A stretch of 64,000 nucleotides of DNA from Denitrovibrio acetiphilus DSM 12809 (GTDB lineage: Bacteria; Chrysiogenota; Deferribacteres; Deferribacterales; Geovibrionaceae): NCBI RefSeq assembly GCF_000025725.1, contig NC_013943.1, forward strand, positions 2,604,001 through 2,668,000, in the 5' to 3' direction. The stretch's first letter is position 1, and every line of letters begins with the position of its first letter. This document shows positions 18,264 through 26,763 of the stretch, one piece after another. A model generated the notes under the pieces. That model did not search any database. It saw nothing but the letters and a program-made list of their open reading frames with translations, and was not told the DNA's origin. The position numbers and the translations under genes are program-made.

Positions 18264-19072
18264 ACATACCATTTTACAAAATGAGCGGAGCCGGAAACGA
18301 CTTCATCTTTATCGACAACAGAGACGGCAAAGCTGACGGGATAGACCGTCAGACACTTGTAACAAAAACATGTGCGAGAAATATTTCTGTCGGAGCTGAC
18401 GGAATGATGCTGATAGAGAATAGCGACAAAGCAGATTTTAAATGGCGTTTTTACAATTGTGACGGCTCAGAAGCAGAAATGTGCGGAAACGGTGCAAGAT
18501 GCGCCGGACGCTTCGCATATCTCAACAACATAACAGGTGAGAAAATGACCTTTGAAACCCTCGCCGGAATAATCGAGGCGGAGATTAAAGAAGGCGTTAA
18601 TGTCAAAGTCCAGCTCACAACTCCTTTTGATGAAAAGTCAGACTATCAGATAGAACTCGACGAAAAGAAACTGGATATCAGCAGTGTTAACACAGGTGTG
18701 CCTCATGCTGTTATGTTCTGTAACGACATAGAAAACATAGACATAATGAAACTCGGAAGCGGCATACGCTACCACAGCCACTTCGAACCGGCAGGCACAA
18801 ACACCAATTTCTGCGAGATGAACAAAGACGGCGTACTGCGTGTGCGTACCTATGAAAGGGGTGTCGAGGGCGAAACCATGGCTTGCGGCACCGGATGTGT
18901 GGCATGTGCTCTCTTCGCCGTCAAAAAAGGACTGACTAAAAGCCCTGTCAAATGCAAAACTACAAGCGGTCTGATGCTCACTGTCTATCTGGAAAACGGC
19001 AAAGTTTACCTTGAAGGTGAAGCCAGAGTGGTTTATAAAGGTGAACTCACCAATGAGGCTTACACCTACTGA
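18260..19072 (+). CDS. dapF: Diaminopimelate epimerase DapF
   Basis: Interconverts LL- and meso-diaminopimelate. The 270-residue protein begins with FYKMSGAGNDFIFIDN and has both catalytic cysteines in family motifs: EMCGNGARCAGRF (Cys about 74) and MACGTGCVACAL (Cys about 211). Length is typical. It overlaps lysA by 4 bp and is followed after 39 bp by dapA, forming one lysine/peptidoglycan-precursor operon. Confidence 0.97.
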   Translation: MNIPFYKMSGAGNDFIFIDNRDGKADGIDRQTLVTKTCARNISVGADGMMLIENSDKADFKWRFYNCDGSEAEMCGNGARCAGRFAYLNNITGEKMTFETLAGIIEAEIKEGVNVKVQLTTPFDEKSDYQIELDEKKLDISSVNTGVPHAVMFCNDIENIDIMKLGSGIRYHSHFEPAGTNTNFCEMNKDGVLRVRTYERGVEGETMACGTGCVACALFAVKKGLTKSPVKCKTTSGLMLTVYLENGKVYLEGEARVVYKGELTNEAYTY

Positions 19073-19111
19073 TTTTTAACGATAACAATCATATTCTTTT
19101 GGAGGAAATAT

Positions 19112-19984
19112 ATGTTTAAAGGAAGCTACGTTGCAATCGTGACCCCTTTCGCTGACGGAAAGGTTGACGAAAAAGCACTAAGAGCTCTGGTTGACTACCA
19201 GATAGAAAGAGGCACTGACGGCATTGTTCCATGCGGGACATCCGGCGAATCTGCCACGCTCACATACGAAGAACACTGTCAGGTGATAGATATAGTTATC
19301 GACCAGACCAACAAGCGTGTGCCTGTCGTAGCGGGGACAGGTTCCAACTCCACCCATGAGACAGTATACTTTACAGAACACGCAAAAAAGGCAGGTGCAG
19401 ATGGCGCACTCCTTATCACACCATACTACAACAAACCTTCTCAGGAAGGGCTTTACCAGCACTATAAATATATTGCGGAGCGGGTTGACATTCCTATTAT
19501 CATGTATAACGTTCCAGGAAGAACAGCTTGTAATATGCTCCCAGAAACAGTTATAAAACTGTCCAAAATCCCTAACATCGTCTCTATAAAAGAGGCGAGC
19601 GGGTCTATGGATCAGGCAGCAGCTATAATAGGCGGCACAGATGGCGATTTCGGTCTTCTTGCCGGAGAGGACGCACTCATTTACCCTCTTCTCTGTATTG
19701 GCTCCAAAGGTGTAATTTCCGCATCTGTTAACGCCTGTCCAGCAGAAGTTGCAGAGATGTATGATGCATTCACTTCAGGAAACATAGAAAGAGCTAAAGA
19801 GCTTCACTTTATGCTTCTCCCTCTTTTCGATTCTTTCTTCATGGAAACAAATCCTGTCCCTGTTAAAAGAGCCTTGGAGCTGATGGGGCTTGTAGGACCG
19901 GAGATCAGACTTCCTCTGATGGGCATGACACCTGAAGGCACTGCCAAAATGAAGGCAATCATGGAGCAGGTCGGGATTTTATGA
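19112..19984 (+). CDS. dapA: 4-Hydroxy-tetrahydrodipicolinate synthase DapA
   Basis: Condenses pyruvate with aspartate semialdehyde, the first committed step to DAP. The 290-residue product shows GTTGE-like CGTSGESATL, YNVPGRTACNM (catalytic Tyr) and SIKEASG with the Schiff-base Lys (about 161). A strong ribosome site (GGAGGA) precedes the ATG. The stop overlaps dapB by 4 bp. Confidence 0.98.
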   Translation: MFKGSYVAIVTPFADGKVDEKALRALVDYQIERGTDGIVPCGTSGESATLTYEEHCQVIDIVIDQTNKRVPVVAGTGSNSTHETVYFTEHAKKAGADGALLITPYYNKPSQEGLYQHYKYIAERVDIPIIMYNVPGRTACNMLPETVIKLSKIPNIVSIKEASGSMDQAAAIIGGTDGDFGLLAGEDALIYPLLCIGSKGVISASVNACPAEVAEMYDAFTSGNIERAKELHFMLLPLFDSFFMETNPVPVKRALELMGLVGPEIRLPLMGMTPEGTAKMKAIMEQVGIL

Positions 19985-20787
19985 GTAAAGTAAAAATAGC
20001 AATGGTAGGCGCCGCAGGAAAAATGGGGCGCCGGATAATTTCACTGATCACAGAAGATGAAAGATGTGAACTCAACGGTGCACTGGAACACTCTGCATGT
20101 CCTTTTCTGGGGCACGATGCAGGAGATGTTGCCGGATGCGGCAAGCTGAGTGTTGAAATAACTGACGACATAGATAAAGCTTTTGACGGATGCGACGTCT
20201 TCATAGACTTCACCGGAGCAGAACCCACAATGGCAAACCTCAGCAGGTTCCAAAAGGCCGGAGTGCCCGCCGTCATAGGCAGCACAGGGATGACAACAGA
20301 GCAGACAAAAGAACTGGAAAAGCTTTCATCAGAGATGCCTGTTCTCTTTTCACCAAACATGAGTGTCGGTGTGAACCTCACTTTCAAAATACTTGAAATG
20401 GTTACGCAGGCTATCGGTGAAACATGGGATATAGAGATCATTGAAGCTCACCACCGCATGAAAAAAGATGCACCAAGCGGAACAGCCATGCGCATGGGCG
20501 AAGTCATTGCAAATGTACTGGGACGAGATATAGAAAAAGACGGCGCTTTCTGCCGCCACGGGCTCATAGGTGAAAGAACTGACAGAGAAATAGGTATGCA
20601 GACCTTGCGTGCTGGCGATATTGTCGGTGAGCACACTGCTATGTTCTGCACAAACGGCGAACGCATAGAGATTACACACAGAGCCCACACCAGAGATATG
20701 TTCGCAAAAGGAGCCATCTCCGCAGCCGTCTGGCTTAAAGGGAGAGATAACGGTTTTTACAACATGTTCGACGTATTGGGACTCTAG
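19981..20787 (+). CDS. dapB: 4-Hydroxy-tetrahydrodipicolinate reductase DapB
   Basis: Reduces the DapA product with NAD(P)H. The 268-residue protein has an N-terminal Rossmann motif VGAAGKMGRR, the substrate-binding/catalytic signature EAHHRMKKDAPSGTA (catalytic His and Lys) and GERTDREIGMQTLRAGDIVG. It is the last gene of lysA-dapF-dapA-dapB. The following LL-DAP route gene (dapL or dapD/E) is not in this window. Confidence 0.98.
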   Translation: MSKVKIAMVGAAGKMGRRIISLITEDERCELNGALEHSACPFLGHDAGDVAGCGKLSVEITDDIDKAFDGCDVFIDFTGAEPTMANLSRFQKAGVPAVIGSTGMTTEQTKELEKLSSEMPVLFSPNMSVGVNLTFKILEMVTQAIGETWDIEIIEAHHRMKKDAPSGTAMRMGEVIANVLGRDIEKDGAFCRHGLIGERTDREIGMQTLRAGDIVGEHTAMFCTNGERIEITHRAHTRDMFAKGAISAAVWLKGRDNGFYNMFDVLGL

Positions 20788-20863
20788 ATTTAAGACGAAA
20801 CTGATACTGGCAAAAAAACCACCGGATGACATATAACTACCAATACCAATCGTGTAAAAAAAC

Positions 20864-20899
20864 TTTACATATTGTAGCAGATAAAATATGTCCTATTAT
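20864..20899 (+). promoter_or_regulatory. Possible promoter for the intergenic RNA
   Basis: TTGTAG (20872-20877), 16 bp, TATTAT (20894-20899) is a weak-to-moderate sigma70-like promoter; a TTTACA at 20864 is an alternative -35. It lies just upstream of the candidate structured RNA. Confidence 0.4.
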
Positions 20900-20905
20900 G
20901 TTTAG

Positions 20906-21127
20906 AAGAAGAAAGGGATCTGCACTCTAAAGCCAAAAGAAGCAAGTAGTCAGAAGGGTTTCTGACTGGATACCCTGGATTCAAAATTAGCTGGAGCTTC
21001 TTTTAAGAAGTCAGGCGCCGACAGCTTAATAGGTTATTAGCTCTGCTAAGTGATCACACAGTTATTATGTCTCACTGGGACAAAAAACATGCGGTCGGGT
21101 GATTTTTTCGCCCGGCCCTTATTTTTC
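20906..21127 (+). ncRNA. Candidate structured non-coding RNA
   Basis: About 220 bp downstream of dapB with no open reading frame but several strong stems: a 9-bp outer stem AAAAGAAGC (20935-20943) with GCTTCTTTT (20996-21004) encloses a perfect 8-bp hairpin AGTCAGAA-GGGT-TTCTGACT (20948-20967). A further stem AGCTTAATA/TATTAGCT lies near 21024-21042. A terminator hairpin closes it at 21093-21127. I do not recognise it as tmRNA, RNase P, SRP or a known riboswitch; 6S RNA is possible by size but its consensus is not evident. The next gene is on the other strand, so a cis-leader is unlikely. Confidence 0.5.
21093..21127 (+). terminator. Rho-independent terminator of the candidate RNA
   Basis: GGTCGGG (21093-21099) pairs with CCCGGCC (21111-21117) across an AT-rich loop, followed by CTTATTTTT. 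Confidence 0.75.
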
Positions 21128-21177
21128 TAGGCATCCTTTTCAAAACACTTCACACCGGAAAACAGCAGACAAGCTTA

Positions 21178-21657
21178 TAGATTCCCCCTGGGTAACCCAG
21201 TGGCTCTATTGCTCCGCACGTGCTTAACATACGAAGCTACAACTTTGTTGTCACAGCTAGAGCATATGCAAAATACGTCACTGCGAAGCCCGCAGGGCTG
21301 TGGCAGTCGCTGGACTCGTTAATTCGTCCTGAGATTGCTTCGTTATTACATTCCTCGCAATGACTTATAAGCTCATTCATACAAGCATAAATGCGTGGTG
21401 TTATGTCTTCGAGCGCATAGATTCCTGCGGGTCAATCCGGGGTTCTATTGCTTCGCACGTGCTTAACACACGAAGCTACAACTTCGTTGTCACAGCTAGA
21501 GCATATGTAAAATACGTCACTGCGAAGCCCGCAGGGCTGTGGCAGTCTTTGGACTCGTTAGTTAATCCTGAGATTGCTTCGTCATTACACTCCTCGCAAT
21601 GACTTATAAGCTCTAACATACAAGCATAAATGCGTGATGTTCTGTCTTCGAGCGCAT
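21178..21657. repeat. Tandem pair of 240-bp dispersed repeat elements
   Basis: Two copies (21178-21417 and 21418-21657) lie head to tail, spaced exactly 240 bp. Each starts TAGATTCC, contains CGCACGTGCTTAACA, an ACAAC-TTT/C-GTTGT hairpin, CACTGCGAAGCCCGCAGGGC, and a core GAGATTGCTTCGT.ATTACA, and ends TTCGAGCGCATA. A third, diverged copy is at 59477. The core also recurs at 27645-27803. No coding capacity is supported. Confidence 0.85.
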
Positions 21658-21687
21658 AAAAAAAAGCCGGCTCACGTGAACCGGCTT
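21657..21687 (-). terminator. Terminator of the sfrBA-like operon
   Basis: AAGCCGG and CCGGCTT arms (21664-21687, with an inner TCACGTGA palindrome) are followed on the minus strand by a run of eight T. It lies 27 bp after the stop of the NuoG-like gene. Confidence 0.9.
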
Positions 21688-21713
21688 AAATATATTTCAG
21701 TAATTTAGAATGT

Positions 21714-23960
21714 TTAGAAATCGCGTGTCACTGCAACAACACCTTTTGCCACGGTAGGAGACTGTTCCGCGCCGGCATACTCTGCATCTTCCCCCGCTAA
21801 AATCTGCTTAACCACAGGGAAGAAATATTCTCTACTCTCTTCTGTAGGGGCGAGGTAGGATTTGGCGGTGATGATATTTGTATAATACCTTGGGAACATA
21901 TAGTAAACAAAAGTTTTTGCAGCAGGTTTGCTATAGCTGTACGGTGTGCTGTTCCACTCGTTTGATTTCTCTTTAACGATAGTGCCGTCAACCTCAGAAT
22001 AATCAACATCAGGGAAACCGTTTTTACCAGCGATATCACCATGAAAAGTATCATAAGCGCAAGCGGTTACATTTTGTCCCATAAGAGAGGCGAGCATTGA
22101 TGCCACCTGCACGTGAGTTTTCTGAGAACCTTTCGCCTCTACGATCTTTTCAAGAGCAACAAGCCTGCCGTCAAGAGTGGTAAAAGTCCCCACAGTTTCC
22201 AGTGAGTCCTTCACAGGCAGGATAATGTCTGCTGTTCCGGCAGATCCTGTTTTAAAGATATCTGCTGCTATATATGTTCCTGCTTTTGAAAAAGCGGATT
22301 CAAGTTCCGACATTACTTTACAGTTAGGCCTGGCGTTGAATCCAGCGTTAACGACAACTTTCACAGCACCAGATCTGAGCTCTTCAGTAAGCTTCTGTGC
22401 GGTGTATCCGTTGCGTACGTATCCGTTCACAACAGCGCCCATGTAGTTTACCTGATCATTTATAACAAAAACTGATTTAAGCAGGTCTTTGCCGAGAAAA
22501 TCACAGAAAGCGAGAACAGCATCGGCGTCTGTACCGGACTGTATGTATTCCTCACCGATAACGATAGAGACCTTCTTAGCCTTTTTCAGCACAGCGGGCA
22601 CGTAGAGTTCGGGGTCATTTACAACATCTATAATATTAGGATTCTGCTGATTAGACGGTGCCGGAGCATCTTTCTTCATCTCTTCAAGTGCACCTGCAAA
22701 ATCGCCATACTCAGCCATAAAAGTTTTAGTTGTAAACAGGTCATACTCGTACTTCTGAACACCAGCCACATAGAGTTTTGCGTCATTGTGTATTACAGCG
22801 TTCATTATTTTGTGCTTAACGCCCACGGCTTCCCTGCGGAGGTCGCAGCCGATAACAAATACCACATCGGAATCCTTTATGTCATCAAGTGTACCAATGT
22901 TCTCCATCGTTCCGAATTTGGCAGAATATTTGTCGTAAAACTCGCCGAGAGAGATATCTGCTTCGCTTGTCAGTTTTTTAGAGCCAACAGCGTCCATGAA
23001 CTTTTTATAAGCGGCAAAAGCTTCATTTGTAATTGTGCTTCCAGCCACAAAAGCTATCTCTTCAGGTTTAACGCCTGCAAGTTTATCTTTAAGCAGGGCT
23101 TCTGTTTCTTCCCAGCTTATCTGACTCAGGCTTCCGTTATTTGAAGCCATAGGGTTCAGCGCTCTTTCTGCGCTGTCCAGATATTTAAATGCAAACCTGT
23201 CCTGAGCTGTGATCTGACCGCTGCCTACAGCTTTTGCTCTGTATATTTTACCGTCTTTCAGTCCGTACTCAACAGCTCCGCCAGTTGGGGAGAAAACAGA
23301 AGAAGTCACTTTGTTTTCGAGATCCCACACCCGTGCAGAGTGATGAAACTGAGAGTCTAGCAGGGCGCCCACGGGGCATCTATCGATACATGTACCGCAG
23401 AAGTCGCATTTCAGTGTATCGCCTTTGGAAGGTGTTACGTGATTATAAAAGCCTCTGTCCTCCATCTTCAGCGCAGAGCAGCCTGTCATTTCGTGGCAGG
23501 ACTTAATGCATTTTTCGCAGAGAACGCAGAGGTTTGAATTGTATACTATTTTATTCCAGTATTCGATCGGTTCAGCCGGTTTGTCAGAAGAAACCTGTTC
23601 CTCCATCATACCGAACCCAAAGGCTGTATCCTGAAGTTCACATTCGCCGGCTTTGTCACATATAGGGCAGTCCAGCGGGTGTTTTATAAGAATGAAATCA
23701 AGCATATCCTTTCTGTTTTTCCAGACATGCTCGTTATCAGTTTCTATCTTCATGCCGTCTTTTGCATAGGTTACGCAGGCTGCCTGAAGCCTTTCAGCGC
23801 CTTCAACCTGAACAAGGCAAAGTCTGCAAGCTCCTGTCGGAGTTACATCCTTCAGATAGCACAGGGTTGGTATATGGATTCCGTTTCTTTCTGCTACATC
23901 CAATATGGATTCGCCTTCGTCGAAAGAGTAGGGTTTGTTATTTATGATGATTTCTGACAT
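21714..23960 (-). CDS. sfrA: NuoG-like iron-sulfur subunit, probable SfrA-type NADPH oxidoreductase alpha subunit
   Basis: A 748-residue cytosolic redox protein built like NuoG. A 2Fe-2S domain comes first (Cys in TLCYLKDVTPTGACRLCLVQ), then a His-Cys cluster (HPLDCPICDKAGECELQD), two ferredoxin-type clusters (CVLCEKCIKSC and CDFCGTCIDRCP), and a molybdopterin-oxidoreductase-like domain without obvious Mo ligand. Isolated from other nuo genes but immediately downstream (19 bp) of a GltD-like flavoprotein, it matches the composition of Geobacter SfrAB, an NADPH-oxidising soluble reductase (family knowledge). Complex I NuoG is the alternative; the missing nuo genes argue against it. Confidence 0.75.
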   Translation of the reverse strand: MSEIIINNKPYSFDEGESILDVAERNGIHIPTLCYLKDVTPTGACRLCLVQVEGAERLQAACVTYAKDGMKIETDNEHVWKNRKDMLDFILIKHPLDCPICDKAGECELQDTAFGFGMMEEQVSSDKPAEPIEYWNKIVYNSNLCVLCEKCIKSCHEMTGCSALKMEDRGFYNHVTPSKGDTLKCDFCGTCIDRCPVGALLDSQFHHSARVWDLENKVTSSVFSPTGGAVEYGLKDGKIYRAKAVGSGQITAQDRFAFKYLDSAERALNPMASNNGSLSQISWEETEALLKDKLAGVKPEEIAFVAGSTITNEAFAAYKKFMDAVGSKKLTSEADISLGEFYDKYSAKFGTMENIGTLDDIKDSDVVFVIGCDLRREAVGVKHKIMNAVIHNDAKLYVAGVQKYEYDLFTTKTFMAEYGDFAGALEEMKKDAPAPSNQQNPNIIDVVNDPELYVPAVLKKAKKVSIVIGEEYIQSGTDADAVLAFCDFLGKDLLKSVFVINDQVNYMGAVVNGYVRNGYTAQKLTEELRSGAVKVVVNAGFNARPNCKVMSELESAFSKAGTYIAADIFKTGSAGTADIILPVKDSLETVGTFTTLDGRLVALEKIVEAKGSQKTHVQVASMLASLMGQNVTACAYDTFHGDIAGKNGFPDVDYSEVDGTIVKEKSNEWNSTPYSYSKPAAKTFVYYMFPRYYTNIITAKSYLAPTEESREYFFPVVKQILAGEDAEYAGAEQSPTVAKGVVAVTRDF

Positions 23961-23979
23961 TTTTATCTACTCCGCCCGC

Positions 23980-25953
23980 CTAGTTTTTTCCCAGTGCAAC
24001 CATAGCCATGCGTACACAGCGGAGGCATCTTGTTGCCTCATCATACGCCTGACTCATTGTGAAAGGTTTTTCAACCTCTTGATAATTGTCTCTTCTGGCT
24101 TCACCGCTCATCTTCTCCTGATGTACTCTGTGGATAGATGTGGTTTCCATTTCGCAGACCTTCTCTTTCTTATCGAAAACAGCACCACGGCTGGTTTCCA
24201 GAGCTCTCTGAAGCGTTTCCTCTTCTGTAAGATACGGAGCGCCTTCCCTGAGATACCTGTCTATCATAGTGGACGCCCAGCGGGCAGCACCTATGGCTTT
24301 TACAACAGTCATTGGACCCCACTCGCAGTCACCGGCAGAATACACCTGCGGGTCTGTGGTATCGTAAAGGTCGTCACGCACTTTGAATGTGCTCCACTTA
24401 GTAACATCTATGCCGTCTTCTTCTCTGAGGAAGCTCAGATCAGGATCCTGACCGATGGCAGGGATGATAACATCGCAGTCTATGATAAACTCTGAGCCTT
24501 CGACAGGCTGAGGTCTTCTACGTCCGGAATCATCAGGCTCGCCAAGCTCCATTCTGATAGCTTCGCACCCGACTACCTTGTTATTCTCTGCAATAACTCT
24601 TGTTGGGTTGCAGAGGAAGTGGAAGTTTATCCCTTCGTCAATAGCGTCTGTTATCTCGTAATCTTCAGCGGGCATTTCCGCTCTGGTTCTTCTGTATATG
24701 AGGTTTACGTCTGTTGCGCCTTCTCTGAGAGCAACTCGTACGCAGTCAATGGCAGTATTACCGCCCCCGACCACAACTACTTTCTTACCTTTAACATTAA
24801 CATCCTGTCCTATTGCCTGTTCATAAAGGAAGTCTATACCGCCTGGATAAACGCCGTCATATCCTTCTTTCTCACCTTCGATCCCCATCGCTTTAGATCT
24901 CCATGCACCGAGGGTTACAAGGACAGCGTCATAATTCTTTTTCATGTATGCAAGGTCGATATCATCCTTTGGACCGCCGAATTTAGTATTGTACTGAATT
25001 TCGACACCGAGGGACTGTATGATTTCAACTTCGTGCCGGAGAATATGTCTCGGCTCTCTGTAATCTGGTATTCCGAGAGCAACCATACCGCCGGGTTCCG
25101 CACACATTTCATATATTTTGCAGGTATACCCCATGAGGCTCAGGTAGTAGGCGGCGGTGAGTCCTGCTGGACCCGCACCTATGATGCCGACCTTTTTCCC
25201 TTTATCTTCCATTTTTGGCGGAAGCTCAGGAGTTTTATTATTGTAATATTCGTAGTCAAAAGGAGTTCTCTTCAGAACCATTATGCTTACAGGCTCTTCA
25301 TCCACAAGACCTCTGCGGCAGTTATCCTCGCAGGGGTGAGGACATACGCGTCCGCACACGCCGGGAAGCGGCATTGTCTTTCTGATAGTTGCCAGAGCAT
25401 CAAGGTGTCTGTGGTCTTTAATTTCCTCGATAAATTCAGGGATAGGCACATTCGCAGGACATCCCGCTGTGCAGGGGGCTGTGATATGCTTATGATACTC
25501 TGTAGTACCTTTTGCAACCTGAGCAGTCACCTGATCTCTGAATTCTCTTAAAAATGCTCTTACAGGAACAGTTGAGGTGGGAGCCACCGTACATTTTGCA
25601 GAGTTGAAGATAGATTCAGCCATATCAACTGCTTTGTTGATCTCTTCTTCGGAAGTTTCTCCGGATCTGATCTTCATCAGCTGTTCTGCGAGAAGCTTTG
25701 TCCCTACACGCCCTGGGAAACATCTTCCGCAGCATCCTTCACTGCTTATCTCTTCCATATAGTTAGCGAGTGCTGCGAGCATATCTACGCCTTCATCGTA
25801 AACTAAAAAGCCGTCCCAGTTGATAAGGGCTTTGAGCGGCTTGCCCCTGTACTCATCGGGAGTTTTGAATGGTGATTCGCTCCATTCCTCCCTCATTTTG
25901 CCTCTGTTGTCTAGCTTGGTATCCTTATAGTACCCGTAGCAAACTTGTGCCAT
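23980..25953 (-). CDS. sfrB: GltD-like FAD/NAD(P)H oxidoreductase with NuoF-type Fe-S domain, probable SfrB
   Basis: A 657-residue flavoprotein. The N-terminal part (to about residue 110) has the NuoF-like cluster motif SSEGCCGRCFPGRVG. A glutamate-synthase-beta-like region follows with CPANVPIP, CGRVCPHPCEDNCRR cluster Cys, FAD motif VGIIGAGPAGLTAAYY, NAD(P) motif VVVVGGGNTAIDC and AIGQDPDL...SAGDC. It would accept hydride from NADPH and pass electrons to the NuoG-like partner. The start at 25953 has GGAG upstream; the in-frame GTG 12 bp earlier overlaps that site. First gene of a two-gene operon. Confidence 0.8.
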   Translation of the reverse strand: MAQVCYGYYKDTKLDNRGKMREEWSESPFKTPDEYRGKPLKALINWDGFLVYDEGVDMLAALANYMEEISSEGCCGRCFPGRVGTKLLAEQLMKIRSGETSEEEINKAVDMAESIFNSAKCTVAPTSTVPVRAFLREFRDQVTAQVAKGTTEYHKHITAPCTAGCPANVPIPEFIEEIKDHRHLDALATIRKTMPLPGVCGRVCPHPCEDNCRRGLVDEEPVSIMVLKRTPFDYEYYNNKTPELPPKMEDKGKKVGIIGAGPAGLTAAYYLSLMGYTCKIYEMCAEPGGMVALGIPDYREPRHILRHEVEIIQSLGVEIQYNTKFGGPKDDIDLAYMKKNYDAVLVTLGAWRSKAMGIEGEKEGYDGVYPGGIDFLYEQAIGQDVNVKGKKVVVVGGGNTAIDCVRVALREGATDVNLIYRRTRAEMPAEDYEITDAIDEGINFHFLCNPTRVIAENNKVVGCEAIRMELGEPDDSGRRRPQPVEGSEFIIDCDVIIPAIGQDPDLSFLREEDGIDVTKWSTFKVRDDLYDTTDPQVYSAGDCEWGPMTVVKAIGAARWASTMIDRYLREGAPYLTEEETLQRALETSRGAVFDKKEKVCEMETTSIHRVHQEKMSGEARRDNYQEVEKPFTMSQAYDEATRCLRCVRMAMVALGKN

Positions 25954-26247
25954 TACACACTCCACGGAAATTTATGTTATTGCAATATTTATGCGCTTTA
26001 TCGGCAATGGTATACTGTATACAATTTCGTATAACACAATTATAAATCCATGTCTATAACTTTATTGTTCTTTGGGGCACTCATGGAAAAGACTGTCAAA
26101 GCCCCGAAAAAGCATTATTATTTATACACTTTTACCGGCAGGATTACAACCCCCGCGGTGAACTTATGCTCTGGTTTAACGACGTAAAATTTTATTGTGT
26201 TTACGAATAAGGCTACAATGTTTTATTATACATTGAGAGGTGTTTTA

Positions 26248-26763
26248 GTGAATAAAGCAATTAATTTCTTTTTGTGTATTCTTGTGGCTTTTCCGGTTTT
26301 TGCGTCAAAACTGGATATAAATATCATTTATGAAGCATCCCGGATGAAGATTAAAGAGACAGTATGCGGGTGGCAGCCCGACTTTGATCTTGGATATGTC
26401 GAAAGCGAAAACGACTGTTACCAAACGATATATGAGATTGATGTCCCAATGTACGGCTTTATTGTTGAGCCAAAATCCACCCCGCTTCCTCAGGCTGCAA
26501 AAGTTGCATATTATCTGTCTTTTTTTGATTCTGCCGTCCCTAAGGATGGTCATGTTAAAACCGTGGTTCTAAAAGACGGAAAGCCTGTTCGAACCGTAAC
26601 AGGCATACGTCACGACAGAACTTTTGAAGGACTTGTCATAATGGATAAAGGTGAAAGTTTACAATTTTCATCAAAAACAGAACCGTCTTACACTTATATC
26701 TATATAATAGCAGTGATATTTGTTATAATAGGCTCATATTTTATCCTCAGGAAACGAAAATGA
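26248..26763 (+). CDS. Unrecognised exported protein with C-terminal membrane anchor
   Basis: A 171-residue protein starting at GTG 26248 (GAGAGG site upstream; longer starts would bury the signal). It has a signal peptide (FFLCILVAFPVFAS), a domain of about 115 residues with two Cys (CGWQPDFDLG and NDCYQ), and a C-terminal transmembrane helix (YIYIIAVIFVIIGSYFIL) with a positive end RKRK. It would be tethered with its domain outside the cytoplasm. I do not recognise the fold. Its stop overlaps the formyltransferase gene by 4 bp, so they form an operon. Confidence 0.75.
   Translation: MNKAINFFLCILVAFPVFASKLDINIIYEASRMKIKETVCGWQPDFDLGYVESENDCYQTIYEIDVPMYGFIVEPKSTPLPQAAKVAYYLSFFDSAVPKDGHVKTVVLKDGKPVRTVTGIRHDRTFEGLVIMDKGESLQFSSKTEPSYTYIYIIAVIFVIIGSYFILRKRK

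Noticed and set aside
21360-21602. 80-codon frame inside the tandem repeats
   Set aside because: It is created by the repeat sequence, spans the junction of the two copies and has no ribosome site.
21714-23960. Complex I NuoG
   Set aside because: No other nuo genes are adjacent, and the partner is a GltD-like flavoprotein in a terminated two-gene operon, so an SfrA-like role is preferred, although not proven.
24619-25551. 310-codon plus-strand frame opposite sfrB
   Set aside because: Antisense to a well-supported flavoprotein gene; Cys/Phe/Ser-rich translation without motifs and no ribosome site.
25943-25956. Sigma54-like GCAA/GTGCCA pair at the start of sfrB
   Set aside because: The gap between the elements is four bases rather than five, and it overlaps the start codon and first codons of the gene.
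26082-26186. 34-codon frame upstream of the membrane-anchored protein gene
   Set aside because: No convincing ribosome site, no motif, and no family resemblance; likely chance.
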